From NCBI GenBank assembly GCA_037176845.1, contig JAYKXP010000079.1:186001-250000 (forward strand): a stretch of DNA of 64,000 nucleotides. The letters are read 5' to 3'. The DNA is from Paramarasmius palmivorus. Taxonomy: Eukaryota; Basidiomycota; Agaricomycetes; Agaricales; Marasmiaceae. A program made the translations under genes and the position numbers. Each line of letters starts with the position of its first letter. Positions within the stretch are counted from its first letter, which is position 1. The notes beneath the pieces are model-generated. The model searched no databases. It saw nothing but the letters and a program-made list of their open reading frames with translations, and was not told where the DNA came from. Shown here in pieces: positions 53,581-64,000 of the stretch.

Positions 53581-56182
53581 TTACTCCGATTCATCGTCAC
53601 TCTCGACCTGAGAGTCCTCCCCTTCATCCTCGGGTTCTCCCTCGTCGGACTCATCAACATCGCCGTCATTTCGATTGGCGTCGTCATCAGAGTTTTCCAT
53701 GCCGCCTTCGTCTGAAGCCTCCCCGTCATCATCGTCATCGAAGCCAAAACCTTCACCAGCGTCATCTGAGGTAGAGTCGTCGGATTCTGAGCCTGCACCG
53801 CCAGCAACTCCGAGCTGCTTTGCAAACCTCAACAAGCCCATCCCTGAAAAGTTGCCAATAGGAATGATACTAGATTCGCAAAATGACGGCAATACACCCC
53901 TTTCAAGGTAATCCTTGATGCACTGCATCTGGACACGGCGAGCATGATCAGGCTCTCTCCTGACCCATTTTCCATTTACAGACACCATGGTATACAGATC
54001 GTCTATGTCCAGCAGAGTCCATCGACGGAAACAGGCACAAACGAGGGCTCGCTGCCTTGGGGTTAGGAAGTCCGTACCCCAGTCATCAACGATGTCAAAC
54101 GTCGGGGAAGTGAGTGTGTCGGATTTGAACATGTGGTATTCCAGAAGACAGTCCGCCCGGTTACAGCCGCAGTCAAACGCGTCCTCGGGACGCTCCATGA
54201 CACGCCTATAGCCAGGGATTGGCCAGTAGTTCGGATTGAGCAGGGCAGGATCGCGAGCTATATAATCCGGATGGGTGGCTTGCTTCGCTTCCTTGGCTAT
54301 CTTCTTCTTCTTCTCATCACGATGAATAGGCTGCCAAGGTCGGCCGAACAAACGCCCCTCGTCACCGTCGACACGATCCCGACGTTGTGCCAACCCTTTC
54401 TGAGTCCTGGAGTGGAAGCGGCAGATGAGGTTCTTCTGATGGGACACCATTGAAGTGAGAGCGATTTCGCGAGCAGTCGTAGCAACTTCTGGGAGATTGT
54501 AGGGGGAAGCATAAACATATGATCGCAATCCAACAGCGGGCACTCCAATGTCAGACGGTCCTGAACCTTGAACAGCTTTGTCAAACCAGGCCTGTATCTC
54601 CTCTGTCAAAGAGTCAGTTGGGGTATGGTACTCGATTGAGTTTGGACCTACGTAGAGCTTTTTCACGACGCTCGCGTTTCTTCTTCAGTTGTTCTGGCGA
54701 ATCCCCTTTGTCTTGGACAAAAGGATCTGGTGATTATTTCAATGGCATCCTTGCAGACAAACATTTGTCTCACCTTGCTCATCCTCACTCTCTTCTTCCT
54801 CCTCCTCATATTCCTCTTCCTCCTCCCGGTGTCGCGACTGATTGGTATTTGCGGCCTCCGTATCCTTTACCGTACTGCTCTTAGCCTTCTGATGCTTTGG
54901 TTTGGCCGGTGCTTTCTTTTTCGAAGGCTGCTTGTCGGTTTTCGTATTGCGAGTGCCCTTCTTTTGTACCGAGGGCTCCTGGTATTCTGTACATGCATTA
55001 GTACTAGTTGGTAGAGACAGTGCCGTAGCAATGCTTACCTTCTTCCCTGACGAACTCATCCTCTGACCCTGTATCCTCCACGTCCTCCTTGGCCTTTCCC
55101 TTGCCTGTAGATAGGGATAGACCGTATTAAAGCGTGTTCGAGCCTGTACCGCCAATAGTAACGCTCACCATTATCTCTGGTACCTCTCTGTTTCCCCGAG
55201 ACCTTTTGCTTCTTTTGCAAATCTTCAGGCCGAGAGTTATCTGCCCAACCAAATTAACAGCGTAGACAAAGGCATCCATGATATCATGATTTACCATTTC
55301 CGCGATCGAGTGCACGACTCTTCTTTGCTGCTTGGGAGGCATTCACAGATCTCACAGCTACCGGCTTAACGCGCTCTACATCATACATTAGCATGGGCAC
55401 TGTAGAGCAGAAATTGAAAACTTCACCTGTGTCATCACGTTTGTCGTCTCTCGTCCGAGCTGTCTTCTCGGAAGTCGCGGTCTTCTTTGTTGTCTTTTTC
55501 GTTGCGATGTCACGGTCGATGTGCCGATCATGATCTAAAAATGAAAATCGGAACGGTCAGGACATGAGAACAACACCGAATCATTCAAGGCTTACCATCA
55601 CCTGTCTTCCTGACTTTTTTCTCTGAAGAGCCGTCCATCGATGTTGTCAGGATCGTGCGCTTTTTCGTGTCTTTCATCTGATTCAAATCTGTGGACATGC
55701 ATTAGTGCTGAAGATGTAAAGTAAATTCTAATGCTCACCTTGATCCTGACCCTTGCTGGGTATCTTCTTTGCTATAGCAACTTTTCCCTTCACACTAGAT
55801 GCTGTACCACGTCTACGTTAGATCTGGATTCACCCACAAATATGTATAACCTTCCATACCTTGGGCGCTTCCTTCTTTTCTCTTGGAGTTCTCCAGTATA
55901 CGGGTGTCGGCCCCAGTGTCTTTGCTGACTTTCTGTTTCTTCCTGCTCTTGCGTGGGTCCTCCGTGAATGCTACTGTATTAAAAATGGTCGCATCAATAA
56001 CACGCCAGCCGAACGAGAGAGATCGCTCACCATCTTTGTTGTGCACTGCAGGTGCCTGCCCCTTCTTCTTGGCCAACGTTACCACCGCTGGATCTTCCTC
56101 TGTGTATATGGTTTAAGTTATACTCAACATTTGTTATTCGGAGGTCAGACTCACTGGTGGAGCGTGACTTTTTATGCTTCGT
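53581..56182 (-). CDS. unrecognised multi-exon gene with charged low-complexity N-terminus
   Basis: At least a dozen small exons separated by short GT-AG introns. From the 5' side: TKHKKSRST, EDPAVVTLAKKKGQAPAV, AFTEDPRKSRKKQKVSKD, GTASSVKGKVAIAKK, DHDRHIDRDIATKKTTKKT, GKGKAKEDVEDTGSEDEF and QPSKKKAPAKPKHQKAKSS. A Glu-rich block and a globular part (GLRSYVYASPYNLPEVATTA, NPNYWPIPGYRRVM, DCGCNRADCLLEYHMF, RALVCACFRRWTLLD) follow. The C-terminus is a long acidic Asp/Glu/Ser tail ending at 53581. I recognise no family. The first exon seen reaches the KDZ terminus at 56183, so the true 5' end may lie beyond that insertion, outside the window. Confidence 0.5.
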
Positions 56183-56345
56183 CAGCTGATGCTGTAAAAC
56201 TTTAGCTATTGTCCCGGACAGTTATCGGAACGGGTTTTGAAAGAGTACAAGATAAGGACTTTAGCAAAAGTGCACGATAAATAGTCAACTTTTGCTAAAG
56301 TTGACTTGGAAACCTTGTGGCTTTGCTTTTACAAAACCAATTCCG
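56183..56345 (+). repeat. KDZ terminal and subterminal repeats
   Basis: CAGCTGATG followed by GGACAGTTATCGGAACGG and several near-palindromes (CTTTAGCAAAAG, ACTTTTGCTAAAGT, CTTTTACAAAA, CTTTTGTAAATG). They resemble the CTTTTGCAAAAG motifs at both ends of the palindromic elements. Confidence 0.7.
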
Positions 56346-56627
56346 GCAATAGGACTTTTGTAAATGTATGTAATTGTAAGAGTAAATAATAATACAGGAA
56401 TCTCAATATACATCCTCCTCCATTAGGATCAGAGCATCATGTACTGACAGTGGAGGTCCCTCATCTTCACTCCCCTCATCTTCATCTGAAATACTATCCT
56501 GTTCATCATTGTCCGCATGTATGAGATCCTCCTCTGAGTCTCCATTGTCGCTATCATTGTGCTCTTCATCGCTTTCTTCGTCACTGTCTTCATCGCCGTC
56601 TTCATCGTCGTCTTCATCGTCGTTTTC

Positions 56628-56742
56628 GTCAACCTCTTCGTCAACCTCTTCGTCAACCTCTTCGTCAACCTCTTCATCAACCTCTTCATCAACCTCTTCG
56701 TCAACCTCTTCGTCAACCTCTTCGTCAACCTCATCAACCTCA
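56628..56742 (-). repeat. 12-bp in-frame coding minisatellite (Glu-Glu-Val-Asp)
   Basis: About nine copies of GTCAACCTCTTC (plus strand), encoding EEVD repeats in the acidic tail of the KDZ transposase. Confidence 0.85.
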
Positions 56743-58581
56743 TCGCTATTGTTGAGTCCATCGCTATCCTCGCTCTCTTGATCCCGTTTACCATATCGAT
56801 AGGCGTCCTCGTTGCTACTGTCTGATGAATCCCTCTTTCGCTTTGACAATGTTAGCTTAGATGTTGGAAGAATGAATGTAGAAGAAGTCGTAGACTGGGG
56901 AATGAAATCTCTTGCAGCTTTCACTTTAGGCTTGCTCCATGTCGTGGCGAATCGTTTTGCAATACGATGTTTGATAGCAGCTTGCTGGTGTGCATACGCA
57001 GAGCACCCTTCGCGATGAGCGCCTTCGGAATGGAAAACATCTGCACGTTGTCTCCACCACTCCTCTTGCCATGCCAGGGTCACAAGGCACCGACGCATCT
57101 CCTCTTGAATGAGGAGAACTTCCTCTCGCCAGCGTCGAACGCGAGCATACGCCTTGCAGTATTCGACACGAAGACCTGTCCGAAACATAAGCAAGGAAAT
57201 AACCACATAGTAAAGAAAAGTGTACCATCATGCAAGATCTCACTACTTGAAGAGTTTCCAGTTGGTCTGGCCGCCTCCCAAATCCATGAAATTAATCTGG
57301 TACTCTCACCCGCACCTGGTACCGGTGTATTCCCAGCAGCTTTTTGACGACGTGCCACTGCCCGTTTATGCTTTGCAGCTCTCTTTTTCCGCTTCTCTGC
57401 TTCGTCAAGATCATCCATGCACCGAACATCTGCTTCCTCCAGTTTCCACCAAAGTATCTTCGAGGGATTGCCATTGCACAGGCGAAAAAAGGCATCCCAT
57501 GCAATACGGTACATCGAAGCAGCCGAGTCGACCTTGCCTTGCTGACGGTTGATTATGTCTCGGGAGCGAGTTGTGGGCCCTTGCTTCCTGGCGTTCTTCT
57601 TCTTGTAATGAAGGAGCCGCTGTTTGACAACGAGGTGGCGGCAGAGCTGGTTGAGCTGGGCATTGAGCTGACCATTACGCAGACGACGTTCAATGTCGAC
57701 CAATCCTGCCGCACAATTTGGAGGTGATCGTTGAGCCTCGGTGAGTGAAGAAGGAAGAAGGAGGAGAACATCCTCAGCAATAGAGGACTGTTGCTCAAAG
57801 GGAAGAGTAGCGAAGACTTGGAGGGATATGGGGGAATAGATACGTTGAAGTGAACGCAGACGTTTAATCTGACGACTGAGCTTGGTCCGCCGATTCATGA
57901 AGCCTGTCAGTTGCTTTGGACTAGGGGACTTTGAGGCCGCAATATCGTGTCTCAACTCAACTCTAGAGGATAAAATGAGCTTAGGTCAGTTAGAGTGAGA
58001 ACAACTTACTGTCTAGCCTCTACCTCTAGAGCAAAGTACATGAACTCGGCTGCCGTTGTGTTGTCCAAGGCAGGTAATCTGGCATTGGCATTGGCCCTTT
58101 CCTTCTCTTCCTTGACTAGTTCATCTCGGACTGACTCCAGCGTAATGCCTAGAACTAGGATAAGTAACAATAATTATGCAGTGTAAGCAGTTTAGGCGTA
58201 CCACACTCTGGCAATGAAAACGGATTCTTTTGGCTGCTTTGACTCTCAAAGTCCTCCACAGCCTTCATCCATTTCTTCGCGTCCTCTTGTTGAAACTTCG
58301 TAAAAAGGTGCCATGCGTCGTATTGTCTTTGATATTGCTTGATTGCGTTCAGAAGCCGCCTAGAAAGGAGCCTGTCTGCAAAAAAAGTGAGATTTCAAGG
58401 GGTAGAGAAAGTAGAATATACACACCCAATCCCATGATCTTTCCCCAATTCCAGTCACCACAATGATCCTCCAAGGTATCATGATGTGATCCAGGACCCA
58501 TCTCCTTAATGCTGGTTGCCACAGGACCGATTCCCGACCAAACTCTCTCAATACCCTCTGCATCGGTTTCGCCTGCACCCT

Positions 58582-61500
58582 CACCAGATGCAGCCATACT
58601 TTTACAAAAGTGACCGACAGTTATCACAACGAGATTTGCAAAAGTACGGGATAACTCCTTTTGCAAAAGTAGGGGACAAGTAATCAAGGCAGATAAGAGG
58701 TACTGTCCGCTTTGGGTGCTTCCAAATTGGGAAGGATGATTCCCACACCTTCTGGAAAGGGAACAGGCCGCTTTTTTGAGATCTGGAGATATTCCCACAC
58801 CGCTTTTGGCATCCCAAAATGGAAGGTGCTCTTTCCATGATGTAACAGTGCGCTTTTTGGGCGCTTTTTTTGCGGAAAAATTATTCCCACACCTCCTGAC
58901 ATCATCTGGGTGCCTCCCTACTCCGCTTTTGGCTTCCCAAAATGGAAGGTGGCCTTACCTCATTATTTTCCACCTGGAATCAATGCATTGGGGGGCTATT
59001 GGGGCATGCTTGGGGGCTATAAAAATCGCATTTTTGAGGGAATATGTTCTATTATGTTCCAAAAGCATGCCCCTGCAATTGGGGGGCAGGGGAATGCAAA
59101 AAAAGCGGTCCAAATATGGTAATTCAGGAAAATGGCCTATTGGATCTTGGGCTACAGGGCAGATATTGACATGGGGTAAGTTGGAGGACCTAGATACATT
59201 GAATACAAGCCTGGGGACACCCAACAGTACATAGATTAGTGGGATAATGGTGCTTAAATATCAAAAATACTGAAAATCTCCGAAATTAGGGGAATAAAAT
59301 TACAGGATGGGATGTAGTGCAGCTAGGGCTTAGATATTGTAAATCAGAGATGATATATATGTCCCCTTGCCTGGTTTACAATCCTGGAGAGCTGCCTATT
59401 TTTCCAGATTTATTACAGCTAAATTCGCTTTTTTTGGACATTGGTAATACTATACCACAGGGAATGATTGGAATGGGCTAATTCTTGTTCATAACCCATT
59501 CTATGATGTATAGATGATGAATATATACTTGCCCAAGCACTCCTGTATGTGCAACACCTTGTTCAATCCAATGTATTGTGCAGTTATGTAACACAGGCAG
59601 TAGTACATGAATAGCACCTCAGGGAAGCATCCCAGCACCAAGGGGAGTTCAGAATCGAGTTCAGGCACCCAAAATACACTTTCCTACCATGAAAGGACAT
59701 TTTTTGAACACATCTGTATGTTGCTACATAAGAAATACATAAAAAATCGCATTTTTAGGGGTTTTTTTGTACTGGAGCATGGGGATTGCTCCTAAAATCC
59801 CCAAAAATGAATGAGAGACCGTTCACTATGTATAGAACAGGAATATCAATTGCCTCCATGAATCCCATGACAGGAATCTATATGCCAGACTAATCAAATC
59901 CTGCACAATTACAGAAAACATGTACTATGGATGTAGTATTGCAGGGATTGATCTGGGGACTTGGGGAACCTCAAAATCGAATTCAGGGTGAACAATCAGT
60001 TAAGAATATGTCCAGGGTTGAAGGAAATCCATCCACAACTGACTTCAATATGCATATATCAAGTTAAATGGATAAGTATATATGCAATGTATGTTAACTA
60101 TAAGCATAAAACTTGTCAGATACATATCTCAGGCTACAGTGACTGGATTCCTTTCAACCCTGGATTGTTTCTTAACTGATTTTTCACCCTGAATTCGATT
60201 TTGAGGTTCCCCAAGTCCCCAGATCAATCCCTGCAATACTACATCCATAGTACATGTTTTCTGTAATTGTGCAGGATTTGATTAGTCTGGCATATAGATT
60301 CCTGTCATGGGATTCATGGAGGCAATTGATATTCCTGTTCTATACATAGTGAACGGTCTCTCATTCATTTTTGGGGATTTTAGGAGCAATCCCCATGCTC
60401 CAGTACAAAAAAACCCCTAAAAATGTGATTTTTTATGTATTTCTTATGTAGCAACATACAGATGTGTTCAAAAAATGTCCTTTCATGGTAGGAAAGTGTA
60501 TTTTGGGTGCCTGAACTCGATTCTGAACTCCCCTTGGTGCTGGGATGCTTCCCTGAGGTGCTATTCATGTACTACTGCCTGTGTTACATAACTGCACAAT
60601 ACATTGGATTGAACAAGGTGTTGCACATACAGGAGTGCTTGGGCAAGTATATATTCATCATCTATACATCATAGAATGGGTTATGAACAAGAATTAGCCC
60701 ATTCCAATCATTCCCTGTGGTATAGTATTACCAATGTCCAAAAAAAGCGAATTTAGCTGTAATAAATCTGGAAAAATAGGCAGCTCTCCAGGATTGTAAA
60801 CCAGGCAAGGGGACATATATATCATCTCTGATTTACAATATCTAAGCCCTAGCTGCACTACATCCCATCCTGTAATTTTATTCCCCTAATTTCGGAGATT
60901 TTCAGTATTTTTGATATTTAAGCACCATTATCCCACTAATCTATGTACTGTTGGGTGTCCCCAGGCTTGTATTCAATGTATCTAGGTCCTCCAACTTACC
61001 CCATGTCAATATCTGCCCTGTAGCCCAAGATCCAATAGGCCATTTTCCTGAATTACCATATTTGGACCGCTTTTTTTGCATTCCCCTGCCCCCCAATTGC
61101 AGGGGCATGCTTTTGGAACATAATAGAACATATTCCCTCAAAAATGCGATTTTTATAGCCCCCAAGCATGCCCCAATAGCCCCCCAATGCATTGATTCCA
61201 GGTGGAAAATAATGAGGTAAGGCCACCTTCCATTTTGGGAAGCCAAAAGCGGAGTAGGGAGGCACCCAGATGATGTCAGGAGGTGTGGGAATAATTTTTC
61301 CGCAAAAAAAGCGCCCAAAAAGCGCACTGTTACATCATGGAAAGAGCACCTTCCATTTTGGGATGCCAAAAGCGGTGTGGGAATATCTCCAGATCTCAAA
61401 AAAGCGGCCTGTTCCCTTTCCAGAAGGTGTGGGAATCATCCTTCCCAATTTGGAAGCACCCAAAGCGGACAGTACCTCTTATCTGCCTTGATTACTTGTC

Positions 61501-61593
61501 CCCTACTTTTGCAAAAGGAGTTATCCCGTACTTTTGCAAATCTCGTTGTGATAACTGTCGGTCACTTTTACAAAAGAATCACTACATCAGCTG
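58582..61593. mobile_element. 3,012-bp giant palindromic element, copy 2
   Basis: Same length, ends and structure as 47284-50295. The only difference I noticed is A/G in the left arm near 59749. Flanked by exact GCACCCT repeats (58575-58581, 61594-61600). It lies in the coding sequence of the KDZ transposase. Removing it with one GCACCCT copy rejoins YTQGA to GETDAEG in frame. Arms again carry no domain-bearing frame. Confidence 0.93.
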
Positions 61594-63767
61594 GCACCCT
61601 GGGTGTATAAAAGTGACCAAAGTTCCTGGCATTTGAGGAGATGGCCAAGAATGTGGAGTTTGGGTATCACCAACTTCAAGGCACGGCGCGTGAGTACCTG
61701 GCGGACAAGAGGAGGGAGTTCTGAAAACCGTTTGTACAGCTTTTTTGACCACTGGCACATGATGTCGTAGGAAAGCAAGAGCAGTAGACAGAGGGGTATA
61801 TGACGAAGTAAGGATGCCACGATATAATCCATGTTTGCGTAGCTGTGAGAATATGAGATACGTCTAATAAACCTAGTCATTCGGATACATACCGTTCTCC
61901 AACTTGCAGCGCACCAAGACCATTTGCTAAGATGATTTCATGACGAGCGCATAGTCCTGCACCTTTCCCTGTCTCATCATAGCCAACGTTGTACTTGGTA
62001 TTGGCATGATCAAGTGCAGAGAGACCAGCGCATGTAGACATCTGAGTGAAGATTTAAATATAGTGTCGACTTTGAATGGTAATATCAATACCTCTTTCTG
62101 CTCCTTCATCTTGAGAACCCATGCACTGTAAGGCTCCTGTTCGACAAAGTATGCCCAACCATCTTGAAGACTTGGATCCTTCATCCAAGAGGAGACCTTC
62201 TTCCTCTTCAGGCGAAAGCAAGCATCAATTGAGATGAAGAAACAGTATAGAAACCTGAATTCGGTGATTAGTATATGACTCTTGTATGGAGATCAGAGGA
62301 AACCTACCGAGACTCTATAGAGGCTTCCATCCATCCATCCGGAAGGTTAACGTCAGGAATAGGGCATGCGATGCATTGAACAGCAAGTTCCCCTGGTTTC
62401 GTGTCTTCGATCTTCCGCTCTGCATCGTTTCCTCGTCCTGCTCGACGAAGCATTCGAATGTTCCTCCATTGCCGTACCATTCGAAGAAATTCCTTGTAGC
62501 GGCTCTGTAGGATATTCTCAGTATATGAATAGTCAATATATTGAAAACGTACACTTAGCCTCATGCCTGTATTGTCCGTAAGGCGCTCCAGGGACTTGTA
62601 GTAGTCGAAAGCGGTGATTTTGCCCGTAAGTGTTAGAAGTTGGAACTGCTCTAGACACCGAAACGTGCAGGCAGTCTGCGGTCGACTTGTTGTCGCAGGA
62701 AACCATTCGTGAAGCATCAGTTGCTCCCACTTCTGGCGCTGGAGTTTACTGCAAGGCCAAACAGAAGCAGTACACCCACAATAAGTGAGTGAAACATGAT
62801 GCAGACCAGAGACATCTAACACGGTAAAATTGCTGGGGCCTTTGACAGGAAGTGGACACGAGGATCCATCAGGGTGGCCCAGCTGAACTGTTGAACCCAA
62901 GCGTCGTAACGATACGCGTTCGAAGTGGTCACCTTTCCAGTTCTGGTAACGAAGAATATGAGCAGAAGAAACCAAACAGAAAGGAGGCGACGCACTGTAA
63001 TTCTATGGAATGGCGTGAATCTGTGTCTCGTTACACAACAGTCTTGACACATCAACGCGGTCGAGCTACAGTCCATACACCGAAAATCAGGAGTAGCTGG
63101 CTCCTTCTTTGGCGGACAGAAAGAGCACGATCGAGGAGCATTCTCGCCCCTGCCCTTAAGTATCATCGTTATTGCAAGGAATTGGTCACGATGCTTGAGG
63201 AACCCAGTCATGGGTGAGTCCTAGAGCGGTAACGGTATTAACACCTGCTAATCTAAGAAGAAGATATCACTCACCGATGCAAACTTCGGTCTTGTCTTCC
63301 CTGGCTTGCCATCTGAGCTAGGTCCAGCTGTTGGTTCTCCATATTCGTTATCGTCGTTGCCGTAGTCGGAAGGAAGATCCCAGTCAGAAGGAGGTTGTAA
63401 TGAGACATGTTCTCTCTTCTTCACAGGAGACTGCGGTGGAGCTACAGTATATTGCGTGTGTACACGGCGCTGGTCCTGGGATAGTGTTTGGGTGCGGATG
63501 AGGTTGTCTTCAGGGGAGTGGAAAGAAAGACCGAGTGAAGAGAACGACGTGAGTCCACTGAGATGATTGCTGGAGCTGTGTTTGAAGCCTTTCTTCCGTG
63601 AACCAGCCATGGGGGACAAGAGGAAAGTGCGAAGAGAAAAGCAATGTGTGGAACATGATCGTCTGAAGGAAATATCGGAATTACTCGGATCGAGGTAACC
63701 ACGGGCCCCAAGGATCTAGACATAGACTCTAAGCCGTAATTCCACAAAACGACTAAATTATCGGTAA

Positions 63768-64000
63768 CTACTTCTCATACATAGTGCGCAATTCAGCTAG
63801 TGTAGAATACAATGAAAGTCCCTTTTGTACCCGTTTCTTATCCCTTGCTGCCGCCTTCTTCTTCTGTGACTTCTTCATTTTCGTACGGAGTCGAAATCCA
63901 TCATCGACCCAGCGAAATAGACCACCTGCAGTATACTGTGTGAACGAATAGCGAGATTCTTCGTCGGCAATGGGAGTGTTGGAGTGTCGGATATATGAGG
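63768..64000 (-). CDS. C-terminus of a double-stranded beta-helix, dioxygenase-like protein (partial)
   Basis: A minus-strand frame is open from the window edge to TAG at 63768, 77 codons; the start is outside. It reads IRHSNTPIADEESRYSFTQY, then TAGGLFRWVDDGFRLRTK, a Lys-rich stretch, and GLSLYSTLAELRTMYEK. The HSNTPI...ESRYSFTQY segment looks like the end of a 2-oxoglutarate/Fe(II) oxygenase cupin fold: distal metal His followed by the Arg that binds 2-oxoglutarate. The AGGLFRWV tail is common in agaricomycete proteins. It sits 158 bp upstream of the KDZ transposase start on the same strand. A TET/JBP-type oxygenase is possible, but the catalytic HxD is not in view. Confidence 0.5.
   Translation of the reverse strand, partial: SYIRHSNTPIADEESRYSFTQYTAGGLFRWVDDGFRLRTKMKKSQKKKAAARDKKRVQKGLSLYSTLAELRTMYEK

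Larger units (their letters stand above)
56403..63610 (-). pseudogene. KDZ transposase gene interrupted by a palindromic element
   Basis: Starts ATG 63610 (MAGSRKKGFKHSSSN). The CxC2-type Cys cluster has CSFCPPK, RCMDCSS, MCQDCCVTRHRF and FHRI. Then GLHHVSLTYCGC, SRPQTACTFRCLEQFQLL, SLERLTDNTG, MVRQWRNIRMLRRAGRG and KPGELAVQCIACP follow, and RFLYCFFISIDACFRLKRKK, MSTCAGLSALDHANTKYN, YANMDYIVASLLRH, LLSYDIMCQWSKKLY and VIPKLHILGH. Coding stops at YTQGA where the 3,012-bp element sits (58582-61593) and resumes in phase with GETDAEGIERVWSGIG, GPGSHHDTLEDHCGDWNWGK. The C-terminal helical region (RRTKLSRQIKRLRSLQRIYS, YRIAWDAFFRLCNGN, ARVRRWREEVLL) and an acidic EEVD-repeat tail end at 56403. Apart from the insertion no lesion was noticed; the gene was probably active until recently. 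Confidence 0.88.
56183..64000 (-). mobile_element. KDZ-type DNA transposon, partial (continues past right edge)
   Basis: The left end CAGCTGATG at 56183 is placed by its collinear match to the termini of the 3,012-bp palindromes. GACAGTTATC, AACG, AGTAC and GATAA follow at identical spacing over about 74 bp. The 7 bp outside (GCTTCGT, 56176-56182) would be its target duplication, but the other end is not in the window. Contents: the KDZ transposase (56403-63610, minus), the inserted palindrome (58582-61593), and a dioxygenase-like C-terminus (63768 onward). No right terminus is seen up to 64000, which places the last gene inside the element. Confidence 0.75.

Noticed and set aside
61587..61636. 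Apparent C-terminus of a short KDZ protein (YTQGAS stop)
   Set aside because: The last residue and stop belong to the inserted palindrome; coding truly resumes at 58574.
1..64000. CRISPR arrays, bacterial operons, ribosome-binding sites, rRNA
   Set aside because: No regularly spaced repeats of that type, no rRNA-like sequence; intron-rich fungal genes throughout.

Overview
The window looks like nuclear DNA of an agaricomycete fungus (Basidiomycota; mushroom-forming, probably Agaricales). The basis is gene-family content and gene structure. Genes are cut by many short GT-AG introns of about 45-70 bp. Families present are F-box/LRR-like proteins, uncharacterised 7TM proteins, aldo/keto reductases, class 3 lipases, a Crinkler-like P-loop protein, Plavaka (CACTA-like) and KDZ transposases. 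All assignments come from reading translations; no database search was run.

Layout. 0.5-5 kb: an F-box gene (minus) split by a 2,843-bp TIR transposon (667-3509) that carries its own small gene. 5.8-10 kb: a decayed exon of a small Tyr-rich protein and a 947-residue Crinkler-like gene. 10-14.6 kb: a 7TM gene, an aldo/keto reductase lacking the usual catalytic His, and a gutted reductase pseudogene. 15.8-25.6 kb: a duplicated block with two class 3 lipases, an intact aldo/keto reductase, and one intact plus two dead Tyr-rich genes. 25.9-30.9 kb: two 7TM paralogues and a second intact Tyr-rich gene. 31.7-37.9 kb: a small secreted Cys-rich protein, a trypsin-fold protein, an F-box gene, and a truncated paralogue of the trypsin-fold protein. 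Both trypsin-fold paralogues have a start codon split by an intron. 38.2-45.0 kb: a whole Plavaka element with two genes, next to a dead 7TM copy. 46.9-50.3 kb: a 77-bp minisatellite and a 3,012-bp giant palindromic element. 50.7-56.2 kb: a tRNA-like gene, an F-box-like gene and two unrecognised genes. 56.2 kb to the right edge: a KDZ transposon whose transposase is interrupted in frame by a second 3,012-bp palindrome. A dioxygenase-like C-terminus enters from the right edge inside the same element.

Main story. Three class II insertions leave exact 7-bp target duplications: the F-box insertion and both palindromes. The palindrome termini match the visible KDZ terminus base-for-base in spacing over about 74 bp. 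This suggests the giant hairpins are non-autonomous KDZ passengers, one of which has landed in and broken a KDZ transposase. The KDZ transposase and a double-stranded beta-helix protein appear to share one element, which fits the published link between KDZ transposons and TET/JBP-type oxygenases in basidiomycetes.
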